From: an uncultured Clostridia bacterium
Lineage (GTDB): Bacteria; Bacillota; Clostridia; Christensenellales; Borkfalkiaceae
Direction: 5' to 3'
Length of the DNA stretch: 64,000 bases
Assembly (NCBI GenBank): GCA_947589085.1
Contig: CANPZD010000001.1
Coordinates: 62,001-126,000, forward strand
Shown: positions 37,945 through 48,210 of the stretch, piece after piece
How positions within the stretch are numbered: position 1 is the stretch's first letter
How the letters are laid out: each line of letters opens with the position of its first letter
Translations under genes and position numbers: made by a program
The notes under the pieces: generated by a model
Told to the model about the DNA's origin: nothing
The model's input: the letters and a program-made list of their open reading frames with translations, nothing else
The model's database searches: none

Positions 37945-39006
37945 ATGGAAGATATCTTCGAAAAATACCGCAAGCGTCTCGTGCATATCGGGATTTTCAG
38001 ATCCGTCGTGCTAGGGCTTGCTCTCTCATTTCTGGCGGTCGGCGCGGCCGCGCTTGTCGCGTGGATCGCAAAAGCCGCTCTGCCCGTGATTCTCGGTCTC
38101 ACGATCGGGCTGGGCGCGGCTGTTTTTCTCATTGCGGTCCCGCTTTTTTACGCCAAGCGGTTTCGTCCCACGGAGAGAGCGGTCGCCGAGCGGCTCGACG
38201 CGCTCGGCCTCGACGAGCGGTCGATCACGATGTACGAATGCAGAAACGATCCTTCCCGCATGGCCGCGCTGCAGCGGGAGGATGCAAAGGATAGGATCTC
38301 CGCGGTCTCCAAAGGGAAGTTGAAGTATACGATCGCGCTTCCCGTTGTGCTCCTTCTCCTGTTCGGCGCCGCGTTTGCGGCGGGGACGACGGCGGCTTCC
38401 GTGCTTTCCGCCCGCGGCGCGGGCGGCGCGGAGGAGACAAATCCGGCCTCTCCCGCGGAGGAGACGTTCACGGTGACGTACAAAGTATGCGATGAGGGGA
38501 CGGGAAGCATTTCGGGCGATCCGATCCAGAAAGTTACGAAAGGGGGATTTACCGAGCCTGTGACCGCCGTTCCCGCAAGCGGCTACCGTTTTGCGGCGTG
38601 GGTGGACGAAGCGATGGTCCCGTTGGCGAACCAGAACAATCCGCGCAGCGAGATCAACGTGCGCGCCGACATGACCGTGTATGCCCGTTTCGAAAAGGGA
38701 GATCCGCCCGCCTCGGGGGAGGATCCCGACGGCGAATTGCATGAGGACGGTAAAAAGGATCCCGAAACGGGAGGCGACGATCAGAAGGACGACCCCGAAC
38801 TTCCCGGGCAGGGCGAGACGGAAGGCGAAGGAAATCCGGGAGGGGAATCCGAGGATCGTCCGAACAACAACAATGTGATAGACGGAACGCAGGACTATCG
38901 GGAAAAATTCGATCGGGAAGCGCTTGAAAAAGAGCTGACGGACGGGGATCTTCCCGATGATTTGAAGGATATTTTGGGCGATTATTACGATACGCTGAAG
39001 CCTTGA
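37945..39006 (+). CDS. Membrane protein with single InlB-like/bacterial repeat module and acidic tail
   Basis: Two TM regions, FTVTYKVCDEGTGSISGDPIQKVTKGG...GYRFAAWVDE...MTVYARFEKG, then a D/E/G/P-rich region. Confidence 0.65.
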   Translation: MEDIFEKYRKRLVHIGIFRSVVLGLALSFLAVGAAALVAWIAKAALPVILGLTIGLGAAVFLIAVPLFYAKRFRPTERAVAERLDALGLDERSITMYECRNDPSRMAALQREDAKDRISAVSKGKLKYTIALPVVLLLLFGAAFAAGTTAASVLSARGAGGAEETNPASPAEETFTVTYKVCDEGTGSISGDPIQKVTKGGFTEPVTAVPASGYRFAAWVDEAMVPLANQNNPRSEINVRADMTVYARFEKGDPPASGEDPDGELHEDGKKDPETGGDDQKDDPELPGQGETEGEGNPGGESEDRPNNNNVIDGTQDYREKFDREALEKELTDGDLPDDLKDILGDYYDTLKP

Positions 39007-41003
39007 AAAGGGGCGGACGGAAAGGAAAAACTGCTTTGGTTTTACGTTGGCTTTTGCCTTTGGGCCTGCTCGGCCTGCTTGCGATCGCGGCGCTTCTCGT
39101 CGTGTATCTGTTCAGGCCGCAATACAGAAAAAAAGTCGTTTCGGGCACCGTCGTCTGGAAGCGCGTTCTTTCGCGCAAAAAAAAGCGGGATCCCGCATTC
39201 GATCATGTGTTTCTCTTTCTGCTGCAGGCGCTCGTGATCGCGCTTTTTGCCGTGGGACTTGCCCGTCCCCGCCTGTATTCGCAGAGGACGCTGCTCGAGG
39301 ATGCGGAATACATTCTCATTCTCGACGCTTCCGCGAGCATGCGCGCCAAGTCGCTTGCTGCGGGGGAAGGCACGCGGTTCGAACGCGCGGTCGCAGAGGC
39401 AAAAAAAGAGATCGACGCGCTCTTTTCGGAGGCGGATGAGGGGACCGTGTCTCTCATTTTTGCCGACGGCGCGCCTTCCTATCTCTTTTCCGATCTCAAA
39501 AAGGCAGACCGCGCGGAGATCTTCGGAATGCTCGACGCGCTCTCCTGTACGCTCGGAGAGGGAGATCTCGAGGGGGCGGTGAAACTCGCGGGGAAGCGCC
39601 TCGACGACAATCCTTACGCAAAGATTTTTCTCTATACCGACACGCGTTTCGGAAGCCTCGGCACGGCGGTCGAGATCGTCGACGTATCGGATCATACAAA
39701 GGAAGAGAACGTCGCCGTACTCGGCTGTACCGTAGGCCGGCAGGACAATCAATATGTTTTCGAACTTGTCCTCGGCGCATACGGGAACGTGACGCTGCGG
39801 CGCAATGTTTCGATCGACATCAAGGGCGCGGACAACGGGCAAGGCCCGCGGGATCTTCATCTTGAGGTACCCGTCTCCTTTGCCACCGACGCGGAATCTC
39901 TCGAGCAGGTCGTGCGGCTCACGGTTTCCGCGACGGATCCGGCTTACGGCGGGCAGGCAGATTGGTTTTTCGAGACCTATGACGAAATGGAGATCGCGAT
40001 CCCCGATCTCAACGATTCCGTCCCCGACGACGACAGATATTTGGTGTACGGCGGCGTCCGCGACGCGGTCAAAGTGGAATATTGGAGCAAGATGTCCAAG
40101 GTATTCTGGCAATTCGGCTTCAACAATCTTGCAAACAATATGGGAAAGACGCGCGCCATCTCTTTCCGGGAGATCTATACGGAACAGGGCATGAAGGCGG
40201 AGAACGCGGGTTACGATTTCTACATCTTCGAACATTCGATCCCGCCCGAGATCCTGCAAGCGGGACTTCCGCGGGACGGCGTTGTACTGCTCGTCGACCC
40301 CGACGAGACGCTTTCTTCGACGCCGCTCGGATTATCCGTACGGGAGACCGTCTCGCTCGGCGCGCTCACGACGTGCGCGGGGACGGATCATCCGCTGCTT
40401 CGGTACATGGATCCCGCAAAGATCGGCCTTACGCAGTACAAGAGGCTGTCTGCAGAGAAAGACTCGCTGTTCGAGCCGATCCTCTCGGTGGGCGGCGATC
40501 CCGTCATGCTTGTGAAGAATACTCCGTCGTCCAAATTCGTGGTGCTGCCGTTCAGCATCAACATGTCCGATTTTTACGGCGAACAGTTTCAGATCTTTCT
40601 CTACGATCTTCTCGACTACTTCATGCCGCTCACCCTTGCGAAAAGCGATTTCGATTACGGCGAAAGCACGGAGCTGTGCTGCAAGGGGGAGACGCTCGAA
40701 GTTTCCCACGGAGCGCAGACGCAGAATTTTACGGAGTTTCCCGCGGAATTTTCTTTCCGCGACGTCGGAACCTATGCGTTCAGGACGAGCTTCGGGCTTG
40801 AAAAGCCGGACGAGATCCGCAAAGCATACGTGCACGCGCCCGCCGCGGAGAGCGAACTCTTTGCGACGTCCGATTTCCGCATCATACTCGACAACCGCGA
40901 ACTCACGGCCGAAAACGGTTCGGATATTTTTCTGTGGCTGGCGGTCGCGGCGCTCGCGCTCATGATCGCGGAGTGGTGCATGCAATACAAATATATCATA
41001 TAA
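39003..41003 (+). CDS. BatA/VWA-domain membrane protein
   Basis: LLVVYLFRPQYRKKVVSGTVVWKR N-terminus; YILILDASASMRAKS MIDAS-like motif; C-terminal TM. Confidence 0.87.
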   Translation: MKRGGRKGKTALVLRWLLPLGLLGLLAIAALLVVYLFRPQYRKKVVSGTVVWKRVLSRKKKRDPAFDHVFLFLLQALVIALFAVGLARPRLYSQRTLLEDAEYILILDASASMRAKSLAAGEGTRFERAVAEAKKEIDALFSEADEGTVSLIFADGAPSYLFSDLKKADRAEIFGMLDALSCTLGEGDLEGAVKLAGKRLDDNPYAKIFLYTDTRFGSLGTAVEIVDVSDHTKEENVAVLGCTVGRQDNQYVFELVLGAYGNVTLRRNVSIDIKGADNGQGPRDLHLEVPVSFATDAESLEQVVRLTVSATDPAYGGQADWFFETYDEMEIAIPDLNDSVPDDDRYLVYGGVRDAVKVEYWSKMSKVFWQFGFNNLANNMGKTRAISFREIYTEQGMKAENAGYDFYIFEHSIPPEILQAGLPRDGVVLLVDPDETLSSTPLGLSVRETVSLGALTTCAGTDHPLLRYMDPAKIGLTQYKRLSAEKDSLFEPILSVGGDPVMLVKNTPSSKFVVLPFSINMSDFYGEQFQIFLYDLLDYFMPLTLAKSDFDYGESTELCCKGETLEVSHGAQTQNFTEFPAEFSFRDVGTYAFRTSFGLEKPDEIRKAYVHAPAAESELFATSDFRIILDNRELTAENGSDIFLWLAVAALALMIAEWCMQYKYII

Positions 41004-41013
41004 GGAGGGTCAA

Positions 41014-43926
41014 ATGAACGCAAGCGTGACGTTTTCGGTCAGCCCGTGGCTGCTTTTTCTCATCGTTCCGGTATTTGCGGCGATCATTGCCCTCTTTTTT
41101 ATCGGAAAGAAAAAGGGATCGCGGGTCACGGTCAACCGCGTGCTCTCCGCGATCCTGCAATGCGCGGCCGCGACGTGCTGTATTTTCGCCCTCGCGGGGA
41201 TCCGCGTCGAATACGACGAGCCGAACGATCCCGCCGAGCTTGTGATCCTCGTGGATCGGTCCGATACGGCCAAAGGACAGCGGGAAGCCATGGACGGCTT
41301 TGTCCGCGACGTGCTCGAAGCGAACGGCGGGCGATGCCGCGTCGCCGTCGTGCTCTTCGGCTACGGGCAAAAAATCGCGCTCGAAATGGGGGAACATGAC
41401 GCGGAATCGGCGTACGCGCAGTATCTTGCCGCTGTCTCGGAAAGTCCTTCCGACCGTGCGACGGACATTGCGTCCGCCCTGCGGCTCGCATGGGATCCCA
41501 CGCCCGGCGCCGTCTCTCTGATTTCCGATCCGTCGCATGCAAAGGTGCTCATATTGAGCGACGGGCTGGAGACGGACGGAGACGCCGTCGGGGCGGCGAA
41601 GGCCCTTACGCGCGACGGCGTGCAGATCGAAACTTCTTTCTTCGCAGACGGCTATCTTGCCGATACCTCCATTCTCGGGGTGAATTCTCCCGCGCAGTCG
41701 CTCTTTGCGAACAGGGAATTCGAATTTTCTGTGACCGTGAAGAGTTCCTTTTCCGCCGAGACCGTCCTCTCATATACGGACACCGACGAGCAGGGCAACG
41801 AAAAGGAGGGCAGCATCCGCGCAGACCTCAAAGCGGGCACGCAGGAGCTTGTTCTGAAGCATTCGTTTGAAAGCACGGGGTTCCACGAGATCGCGCTTCG
41901 ATTGGAGGTGGCGGGGGACGAAACGGAAGAGAACAACGTTTTCTGTTCCTATTTCGAGGTGGCGGAGAGCAACAGGCTTCTCATTCTCGAAACGTATGAG
42001 GGGGAATCCGCGCTGCTGCGATCCTCTCTCGAACAGACGGCGGAGGAAGGCCTCGTCATCGAGACCGAAACGTTGCAAAACGCAGGAGATATGACGGCGG
42101 AGGAACTTTCGTTATACAGCGAAGTCATCCTCTACAACAGCGCGCAGAAAGATATGACGGCGAACTTTCAGAACGCGCTCTATCAATATGTGAACGATTT
42201 GGGCGGGGGACTGTTCACGGTCGGCGGCTTCCAAAAGGACGGGAACGGCGATATCATGATGGAGCCGAAATTCCGGGAGTCCGACGTCGAAGTTCCCGTA
42301 CGGCACAGCTATCTCGAAGAGGATCTCAAAGGCTCCGTGTTTGCCTCCATGCTGCCCGTCACCGTCGAAGAGTATAAGCCCGCCGTTGCCGTCGTGTTCG
42401 TACTCGACGTCTCGTCGTCCATGGCGACCCCGAGCGGCCCCCTTCGCACGGCGATCCGCGAGGCGCAGGACGTTCTGGAATACGACCTCGAACCGCGGGA
42501 CTATGCCGGGATCATCACGCTGCAGGATACCTATTCCGAGGTCGATCCTCTCCGTCCCTTAACGCAAAAGGATGAGCTGAAAGCCTCGCTGGAAGAATGG
42601 AAGGACTTCTATGATTTTAACGCCTGTACGAAATATGCGCCCGCTCTGCAACAGGCGGTAAGCATGCTGACGCTCGCGCCCTCCAACGTTGCGCGCAAGC
42701 ACATCGTCCTTCTCTCCGACGGCGGTCCGGGAGACAACTTCGCCACCTACGGGAAGGCCGTGGAAAATGCCGAAAAACTTGGGATCTCTCTGACGGTCGT
42801 GACCTATTACAGGCGGACGCGCGTCATCGACGGCGAACTCTATTATTTCAACCACGATTACGACGTGAAAGGATATGAGATCAACGTCGGCAACATGCAG
42901 AAACTTGCGGGATACGGAAACGGAAGTCACGTGCTCATTCCCCGCGACACCTATCCGGGATGGCGGGGGACCGTCCGCAAGGACATGCGGCTCGACGAAC
43001 TCGGCTTTATCGGTTACGACAGCTACAATCCCCGGATGGGAGAGCGTTCCTCCGAAGTGCTGGGGGATCTCACCAATTTAGATCTCAAGGCGCTCACGCT
43101 CGGCGGGTATTTTCCGAGCCGGCCGAAGGTGGATGAAACCGTAACCGTTCCCCTGCTTGCGGAGGGTTCGCCGCTCTATGCGCAGTGGACGCTCGGCGCG
43201 GGCAAGGTCGGGAGCATTCTGATCGATCTCGAGGGCGTGTGGTCGAAAGAGCTTTTCGAAAAGGAGACGGGCAAGATTTTGCTCAACAACATTGCGGCAT
43301 CTCTTCTTCGGCAGGTCAAACCGGCCGCGGCGCCCGACATCGAGGCGACGCTTTCGGACAACAACTTTTCCACGCAGGTCAACGTTTACGGCTTCGATGC
43401 GAAAGAAGAGGACGCGAAACTCGTTGCCTTCGTGCTTTCCCCCGACGCCGCGGAGGAGCCTCAAAAGTTCGATCTGAGCGCGCTTTCTTTGGGCGGGAAC
43501 CGCTTTGTGTTCGAAAACCCGAAAGTCGGGGTGTACACGGTGCAGCTTCTGAAAGTAAAGAAGGAGTTCGATTTCATGGACGGCGCCGTCCGAAGCCTTG
43601 CGGATATTCCCGCAGACGCGCTTTTGGAGACCGTCGAATTGTATCGGCCGTTTTCCTATTCGAAGGAATACGACGGCAGGGCGGATCCGTATGCAGCGGG
43701 GCAGGAACTTCTTGCCGCGCTCTCGACGCGGCAGGCGGCGGACGGACTTTCTTACAGCAAATTCGTCTATGACGCCGAGGCGGTCTTTGCGGAGAACGGC
43801 CTTGCGCATCGCGTCGACGATCCACGGCAAGGACTTCTCATCGCCGCGCTTGTTCTGTATTTTGCGGGGATCGTTCTGCGCAGATACAAACTCCCGTTCG
43901 GCCGTTCGGGCGGGCGGACGGCGTGA
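41014..43926 (+). CDS. VWA-domain membrane protein (glutamine amidotransferase-like)
   Basis: VVFVLDVSSSMATPSGP MIDAS motif; N- and C-terminal TM; GGGLFTVGGFQ. Confidence 0.85.
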   Translation: MNASVTFSVSPWLLFLIVPVFAAIIALFFIGKKKGSRVTVNRVLSAILQCAAATCCIFALAGIRVEYDEPNDPAELVILVDRSDTAKGQREAMDGFVRDVLEANGGRCRVAVVLFGYGQKIALEMGEHDAESAYAQYLAAVSESPSDRATDIASALRLAWDPTPGAVSLISDPSHAKVLILSDGLETDGDAVGAAKALTRDGVQIETSFFADGYLADTSILGVNSPAQSLFANREFEFSVTVKSSFSAETVLSYTDTDEQGNEKEGSIRADLKAGTQELVLKHSFESTGFHEIALRLEVAGDETEENNVFCSYFEVAESNRLLILETYEGESALLRSSLEQTAEEGLVIETETLQNAGDMTAEELSLYSEVILYNSAQKDMTANFQNALYQYVNDLGGGLFTVGGFQKDGNGDIMMEPKFRESDVEVPVRHSYLEEDLKGSVFASMLPVTVEEYKPAVAVVFVLDVSSSMATPSGPLRTAIREAQDVLEYDLEPRDYAGIITLQDTYSEVDPLRPLTQKDELKASLEEWKDFYDFNACTKYAPALQQAVSMLTLAPSNVARKHIVLLSDGGPGDNFATYGKAVENAEKLGISLTVVTYYRRTRVIDGELYYFNHDYDVKGYEINVGNMQKLAGYGNGSHVLIPRDTYPGWRGTVRKDMRLDELGFIGYDSYNPRMGERSSEVLGDLTNLDLKALTLGGYFPSRPKVDETVTVPLLAEGSPLYAQWTLGAGKVGSILIDLEGVWSKELFEKETGKILLNNIAASLLRQVKPAAAPDIEATLSDNNFSTQVNVYGFDAKEEDAKLVAFVLSPDAAEEPQKFDLSALSLGGNRFVFENPKVGVYTVQLLKVKKEFDFMDGAVRSLADIPADALLETVELYRPFSYSKEYDGRADPYAAGQELLAALSTRQAADGLSYSKFVYDAEAVFAENGLAHRVDDPRQGLLIAALVLYFAGIVLRRYKLPFGRSGGRTA

Positions 43927-43979
43927 CGGCGAGGCGGAAAAATCCCGAAAAATTTTTTCAAATAGCCGCGTCAATTTGC

Positions 43980-44008
43980 TTGACAGGGCGTCGGAATGCG
44001 ATTATAAT
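43980..44008 (+). promoter_or_regulatory. Consensus promoter of metNIQ
   Basis: TTGACA-N17-TATAAT. Confidence 0.85.
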
Positions 44009-44014
44009 GAGAAA

Positions 44015-44200
44015 AAATTGAGAGGCGGCGATGCCGCCGAGGCAGAATTATGCAATTCATCATCGGCAAATCCAATCTCATGCGAATGTTAGCTCCCCGG
44101 GCAGAAATGTGCGGGCCGATTGCCGATGCAGTGAAACGGCGATAAGCTCTTTGTCACAATTCCGCTCGGGTTTTTTATGCCCGGGCGGTTTTTTATTGTC
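44015..44200 (+). ncRNA. Structured 5' leader of metNIQ with terminator; class unknown
   Basis: ggcggc-gat-gccgcc hairpin, 9-bp long-range stem catcggcaa/ttgccgatg, then terminator ccgctcggg-ttttttatg-cccgggcggtttttt before the metN ATG. Confidence 0.55.
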
Positions 44201-44216
44201 TTTTTGAGGGATTTTA

Positions 44217-45259
44217 TGATAGAACTCATTCATCTCGGAAAAATTTTCTCATCCGCGAACGGCCCGATCGTTGCGCTGGATGATATCGACCTTCGCATCG
44301 AGGACGGTTCCGTATACGGGATCATCGGCCTGTCCGGCGCGGGGAAGAGCACGTTGGTGCGGTGCATCAATCTTCTGGAACGCCCCACGAGCGGGCAGGT
44401 CGTGATCGACGGAGAGGATCTCACGAAAGTAAAAAAGTCGCGGCTTCTCCAAATCCGGCAGAATATCGGCATGATTTTTCAGAATTTCAATTTACTCGAA
44501 CAAAGGACGGTATTCGAGAACGTCAGGTTCCCGCTTGAAATTTCCCGAATGCGCAGGGAGATCAGGGACAAAAACGGAAAAACAAGAACGGTCTTTCGCC
44601 GCATGGGAAAAGAGGAAGCGCGTGCGCGGGTGAACGAATTGCTCGAACTTGTGGGATTGGCCGATCGTGCGAGATCCTATCCTTCGCAGCTCTCGGGCGG
44701 GCAGAAACAGCGGGTGGCGATCGCGCGGGCCTTGGCGACGAACCCGAAATATCTTCTGTGCGACGAAGCGACGAGCGCGCTCGATCCGAATACGACGAAC
44801 TCGATCCTCGAACTTCTGCGCCGGATCAATCAGACGCTGGGGGTGACGATCATCGTGATTACGCACGAAATGCGCGTCGTCGAGAGCATTTGCAGCGAGG
44901 TCGCCGTGATCGATCGGAGCAGCATTGCGGAATGCGGCAAGGTGCAGGACGTGTTTTCGTTCCCGCAGTCGGAGATCGCAAAGGAGCTGATCATTCCCAA
45001 CCTCATCCGTTCGGCAAAGAGCGGGAGCGGGACTAAGCTGCGCCTTGTGTTTCAGGGGGAGAATTCCGATACGCCGATCATTTCGGGACTTGCGCTCGAT
45101 TGCGGGATCGCCGTAAATATTCTCTATGCGGATACGAAAAACATCGACGGCAAAACGTTCGGGCACATGGTGATTACGCTGCCGGACGACGAGGGTCAGG
45201 CGAAGAGAGGCAGAAAATATCTGTCGGAGCACGGCGTGATTTTCAAGGAGGAGATCTGA
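44217..45259 (+). CDS. metN: Methionine ABC transporter ATP-binding protein (NIL domain)
   Basis: GLSGAGKSTLVRCINLLERPTSG, LSGGQKQRVAIARALATNPK, C-terminal NIL-like domain. Confidence 0.93.
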
Positions 45260-45964
45260 ATGAGCAAGTTGTTCGTACAGCTCGGCGCGGAGGGCTTTCT
45301 GCTCGGCGTGTGGGAGACGTTGTATATGACGGCGGCCGCAACGGCGGTTGCCTATCTGATCGGACTGCCGCTCGGCATTCTTCTCTGCGTGACGGATAAA
45401 AACGGACTGAAACCCATCGCTTGGCTGAATAAAATCGTCGGATTGATCGTAAATATCTTCCGCAGCATTCCGTTCATCATCCTGATCGTTGCGCTCATTC
45501 CCGTCGCGCGCGCCGTCGTGGGAACGAGCATCGGCAACGGCGCCATGATCTTTATGCTGATCGTGGCGGCGGCGCCCTATGTTGCGCGCATGGTGGAGTC
45601 GTCCGTCAAGGAGGTGGACAGAGGCGTCGTGGAAGCGGCGCGCTCGATGGGCGCGAGCAATTTTCAGATCATCCGCAAAGTCCTGCTTCCGGAAGCCAAA
45701 CCTTCTCTGATCGTGGGAGGCGTGATCTCCACGGTCACGATCCTCGGGTATTCCGCCATGGCGGGCACGATCGCGGGCGGCGGATTGGGCGCGCTGGCCG
45801 TCACGCAGGCGCGGCCCTCCAACGCGCAGGACGTCATCTGGCTGTGCGTGGCGCTCATCGTCATCATAGTTCAGGTCGTTCAGGAGCTGGGAATGTACCT
45901 TGCAAGGGCGACGGATAAGCGCATAAGGCGCAGCCGCATCAAAAAAATCAAAAATTCGAAATAA
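45260..45964 (+). CDS. metI: Methionine ABC transporter permease
   Basis: ETLYMTAAATAVAYLIGLPLGILL, NIFRSIPFIILIVALIPVARAVVGTSIG. Confidence 0.95.
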   Translation: MSKLFVQLGAEGFLLGVWETLYMTAAATAVAYLIGLPLGILLCVTDKNGLKPIAWLNKIVGLIVNIFRSIPFIILIVALIPVARAVVGTSIGNGAMIFMLIVAAAPYVARMVESSVKEVDRGVVEAARSMGASNFQIIRKVLLPEAKPSLIVGGVISTVTILGYSAMAGTIAGGGLGALAVTQARPSNAQDVIWLCVALIVIIVQVVQELGMYLARATDKRIRRSRIKKIKNSK

Positions 45965-45989
45965 AAAATCAAAAAGGAGATATCAAATC

Positions 45990-46820
45990 ATGAAAAAACT
46001 ACTTGCATTTGCTGCTACGGCAGCGCTCACCGCATCGTTGGCGGTCTCTGTCACCGCCTGCGGAAACAGCGCGAACACCATCACGGTGGGGGCGAGCCAA
46101 ACGCCGCACGCGGAGATCCTGAACGTCATCAAAGAGGACCTGAAGGCGGAAGGCTATCGGCTGAAAGTAAAGATCTTCGACGATTACATCACGCCCAACA
46201 CGTCGCTTTGGGAGGGCAGCCTCGACGCGAATTATTTCCAGCACACGCCCTATCTCAATACGTTCAACGCGCAATACAACACCGATCTTGTTGCGGTGGA
46301 TAAGATCCATTACGAGCCGTTCGGCATTTACGGAAAAGAGGTTTCCCCCGAAGATTACGACGCGAATAAGACGGGGCGCACGATCCTCATTCCCAACGAC
46401 GGATCCAATCTTGCGCGCGCGCTCTACTTGCTTCAGGACGAGGGATACATCGATTTGAAGAACGCGGAATTTTCCGAGGCGCTCACCGTAAACGACATCG
46501 GCGACAGCAAAGGCAACACGGTAAAGCCGGTGGACGCGCCGACGGTTGCGCTGCTTCTTGCGGAGTCCGCAAACGGAACGCTCGCCGTTGTCAACGGGAA
46601 TTACGCGCTTCAGGCCGGTCTGAAATCCGCCGACGCGCTTGCCTTTGAAAACGATACGGGCGACGCGGCGCAGCTCTATGCGAATGTGATCGCCGTGAAG
46701 CGGGGGAATGAAACGAACCCGAAAATTCAGGCGCTTCTCAAAGCATTGAAATCGCAGAAAGTCATCGATTTCATCAATTCGACGTATCAAAACGCCGTAA
46801 AAGCGGTATTTTCGCTGTAA
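45990..46820 (+). CDS. metQ: MetQ/NlpA-family methionine-binding lipoprotein
   Basis: Lipobox SVTACG; VGASQTPHAEILNVIKEDLKAEGY; SLDANYFQHTPYL. Confidence 0.95.
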   Translation: MKKLLAFAATAALTASLAVSVTACGNSANTITVGASQTPHAEILNVIKEDLKAEGYRLKVKIFDDYITPNTSLWEGSLDANYFQHTPYLNTFNAQYNTDLVAVDKIHYEPFGIYGKEVSPEDYDANKTGRTILIPNDGSNLARALYLLQDEGYIDLKNAEFSEALTVNDIGDSKGNTVKPVDAPTVALLLAESANGTLAVVNGNYALQAGLKSADALAFENDTGDAAQLYANVIAVKRGNETNPKIQALLKALKSQKVIDFINSTYQNAVKAVFSL

Positions 46821-46882
46821 AATCGCGGGATCCCGCGTCCCGCGCGCGGAGCCTTGCGCAAGGCATGTTTTGTTCGTTTTTC

Positions 46883-46923
46883 AAAAATTCTGCAAGGAAC
46901 GATCCGCTTGCAGAATTTTTTTA
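46883..46923 (+). terminator. Terminator after metQ
   Basis: aaaaattctgcaaggaacgatccgcttgcagaattttttt. Confidence 0.8.
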
Positions 46924-47001
46924 CGAAATTATCGTTTTTGTGTGTAATTTTTGCGGGCTTTATGTTATAATATGGTTATAAACAGAAGGGTTCAAACGCG
47001 C

Positions 47002-47823
47002 ATGAAGACTTTATATGTGACCGATCTGGATGGGACGCTTCTTACAAAGGAAGAGCGCGTCTCTGCGTACAGCCGGGAGAGACTCAACGGGCTTATCGAC
47101 CGCGGCATGCTGTTCACTTATGCGACGGCGCGTTCCGCCAAGAGCGCGCAGCGGGCGGTCGAGGGGGTGCATATCCGCATGCCCGTGATCCTCTACAACG
47201 GCGGGCTTATCTATGATTTTGTCAAGAATGAGCCGCTATTCTGCTCGTTTTTCGAAGAGGATTGGAAATGGTATGTCTTTTCCGTGCTCCGGGAAAGGCA
47301 GATCGCATTCATCGTGTTCAGCGCGGCGGAAGGGAAAGAACGCCTTGTGTGGTATGCGGGCGGCGAGACGCCCGGCATCCGCAGATATCTGTTCCGCAGA
47401 GAGGGCGACGATCGGCTTTGGCCGGCCCGCACCGAGCAGGAACTTCTGGCGGGACATATCTTTTATTTCAAATGTATCGGCCCCCGCAGTCAGCTGGAGG
47501 AGGCCTGGAATGTGCTCAAATACGATTCGAGATTTATCTGTATCTTTCATCCGGAAACCTATTCCAGCGATTTTTGGATGGAAATTTCTCCGCGTGCGGC
47601 CACAAAGGCGTCCGGCGTGCGGTTTTTGAAGCAGTATCTCGGCTGCGAACGCGTCGTATGTTTCGGCGATACGTCCAACGATTCCGACATGTTCGACGTC
47701 TGCGACGAAAAATATGCCGTGCTGAATGCCGATGATTGGCTCAAAGCAAAGGCGACGGCCGTCGTCGGTTACAGCGAAGAGGACGGCGTCGCCAAGTGGC
47801 TGGAAGCGAATTTCAGAGAATAG
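47002..47823 (+). CDS. Cof-type HAD-IIB hydrolase
   Basis: LYVTDLDGTLLTKEERVS, ATKASGVRFLKQYLGCERVVCFGDTSNDSDMFDVC. Confidence 0.9.
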   Translation: MKTLYVTDLDGTLLTKEERVSAYSRERLNGLIDRGMLFTYATARSAKSAQRAVEGVHIRMPVILYNGGLIYDFVKNEPLFCSFFEEDWKWYVFSVLRERQIAFIVFSAAEGKERLVWYAGGETPGIRRYLFRREGDDRLWPARTEQELLAGHIFYFKCIGPRSQLEEAWNVLKYDSRFICIFHPETYSSDFWMEISPRAATKASGVRFLKQYLGCERVVCFGDTSNDSDMFDVCDEKYAVLNADDWLKAKATAVVGYSEEDGVAKWLEANFRE

Positions 47824-47828
47824 GGCCT

Positions 47829-48128
47829 CTACATAAACATGTAAATGCTGCGGAAGGCCATAAAAAAGCAATAGATATTGAGAACGGCAATGACGGGCAA
47901 AAAGATCATGAGCGTCATGCTGTTGATCCGATACCGCATCGCGAGCAGGGTGACATAGATGCTGATCGCGCCGCCGAGCAAAGCGGTGAGCACGAGTTTT
48001 CCGTCGCCCGCGCGGGAGTTGCCCGTATCGTCGCCGTCCCGCATGGCTTTGGCGAAGCGGATGCCGTAAAAGTTTACGGCGAGGATATAGACGGAAAATA
48101 ATACGTACAAAAAGATCATATCGTTCAC
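47829..48128 (-). CDS. DUF1294 family membrane protein
   Basis: NFYGIRFAKAMRDGDDTGNSRAGDGKLVLTALLGGAISIYVTLLAMRYR. Confidence 0.75.
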   Translation of the reverse strand: MNDMIFLYVLFSVYILAVNFYGIRFAKAMRDGDDTGNSRAGDGKLVLTALLGGAISIYVTLLAMRYRINSMTLMIFLPVIAVLNIYCFFMAFRSIYMFM

Positions 48129-48210
48129 AGTATGCGCTGTTTTGTAAAAATTCCGTCTGCTGCGGAAAGATCGGCGCAGGGAAGATACGTTTTTGCGCGG
48201 AGGGAGCCGG

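Noticed and set aside
44015-44200. SAM-I riboswitch or methionine T-box upstream of metNIQ
   Set aside because: Neither the SAM-I conserved core nor the GGTGGNACCGCG T-box sequence is found in the leader.
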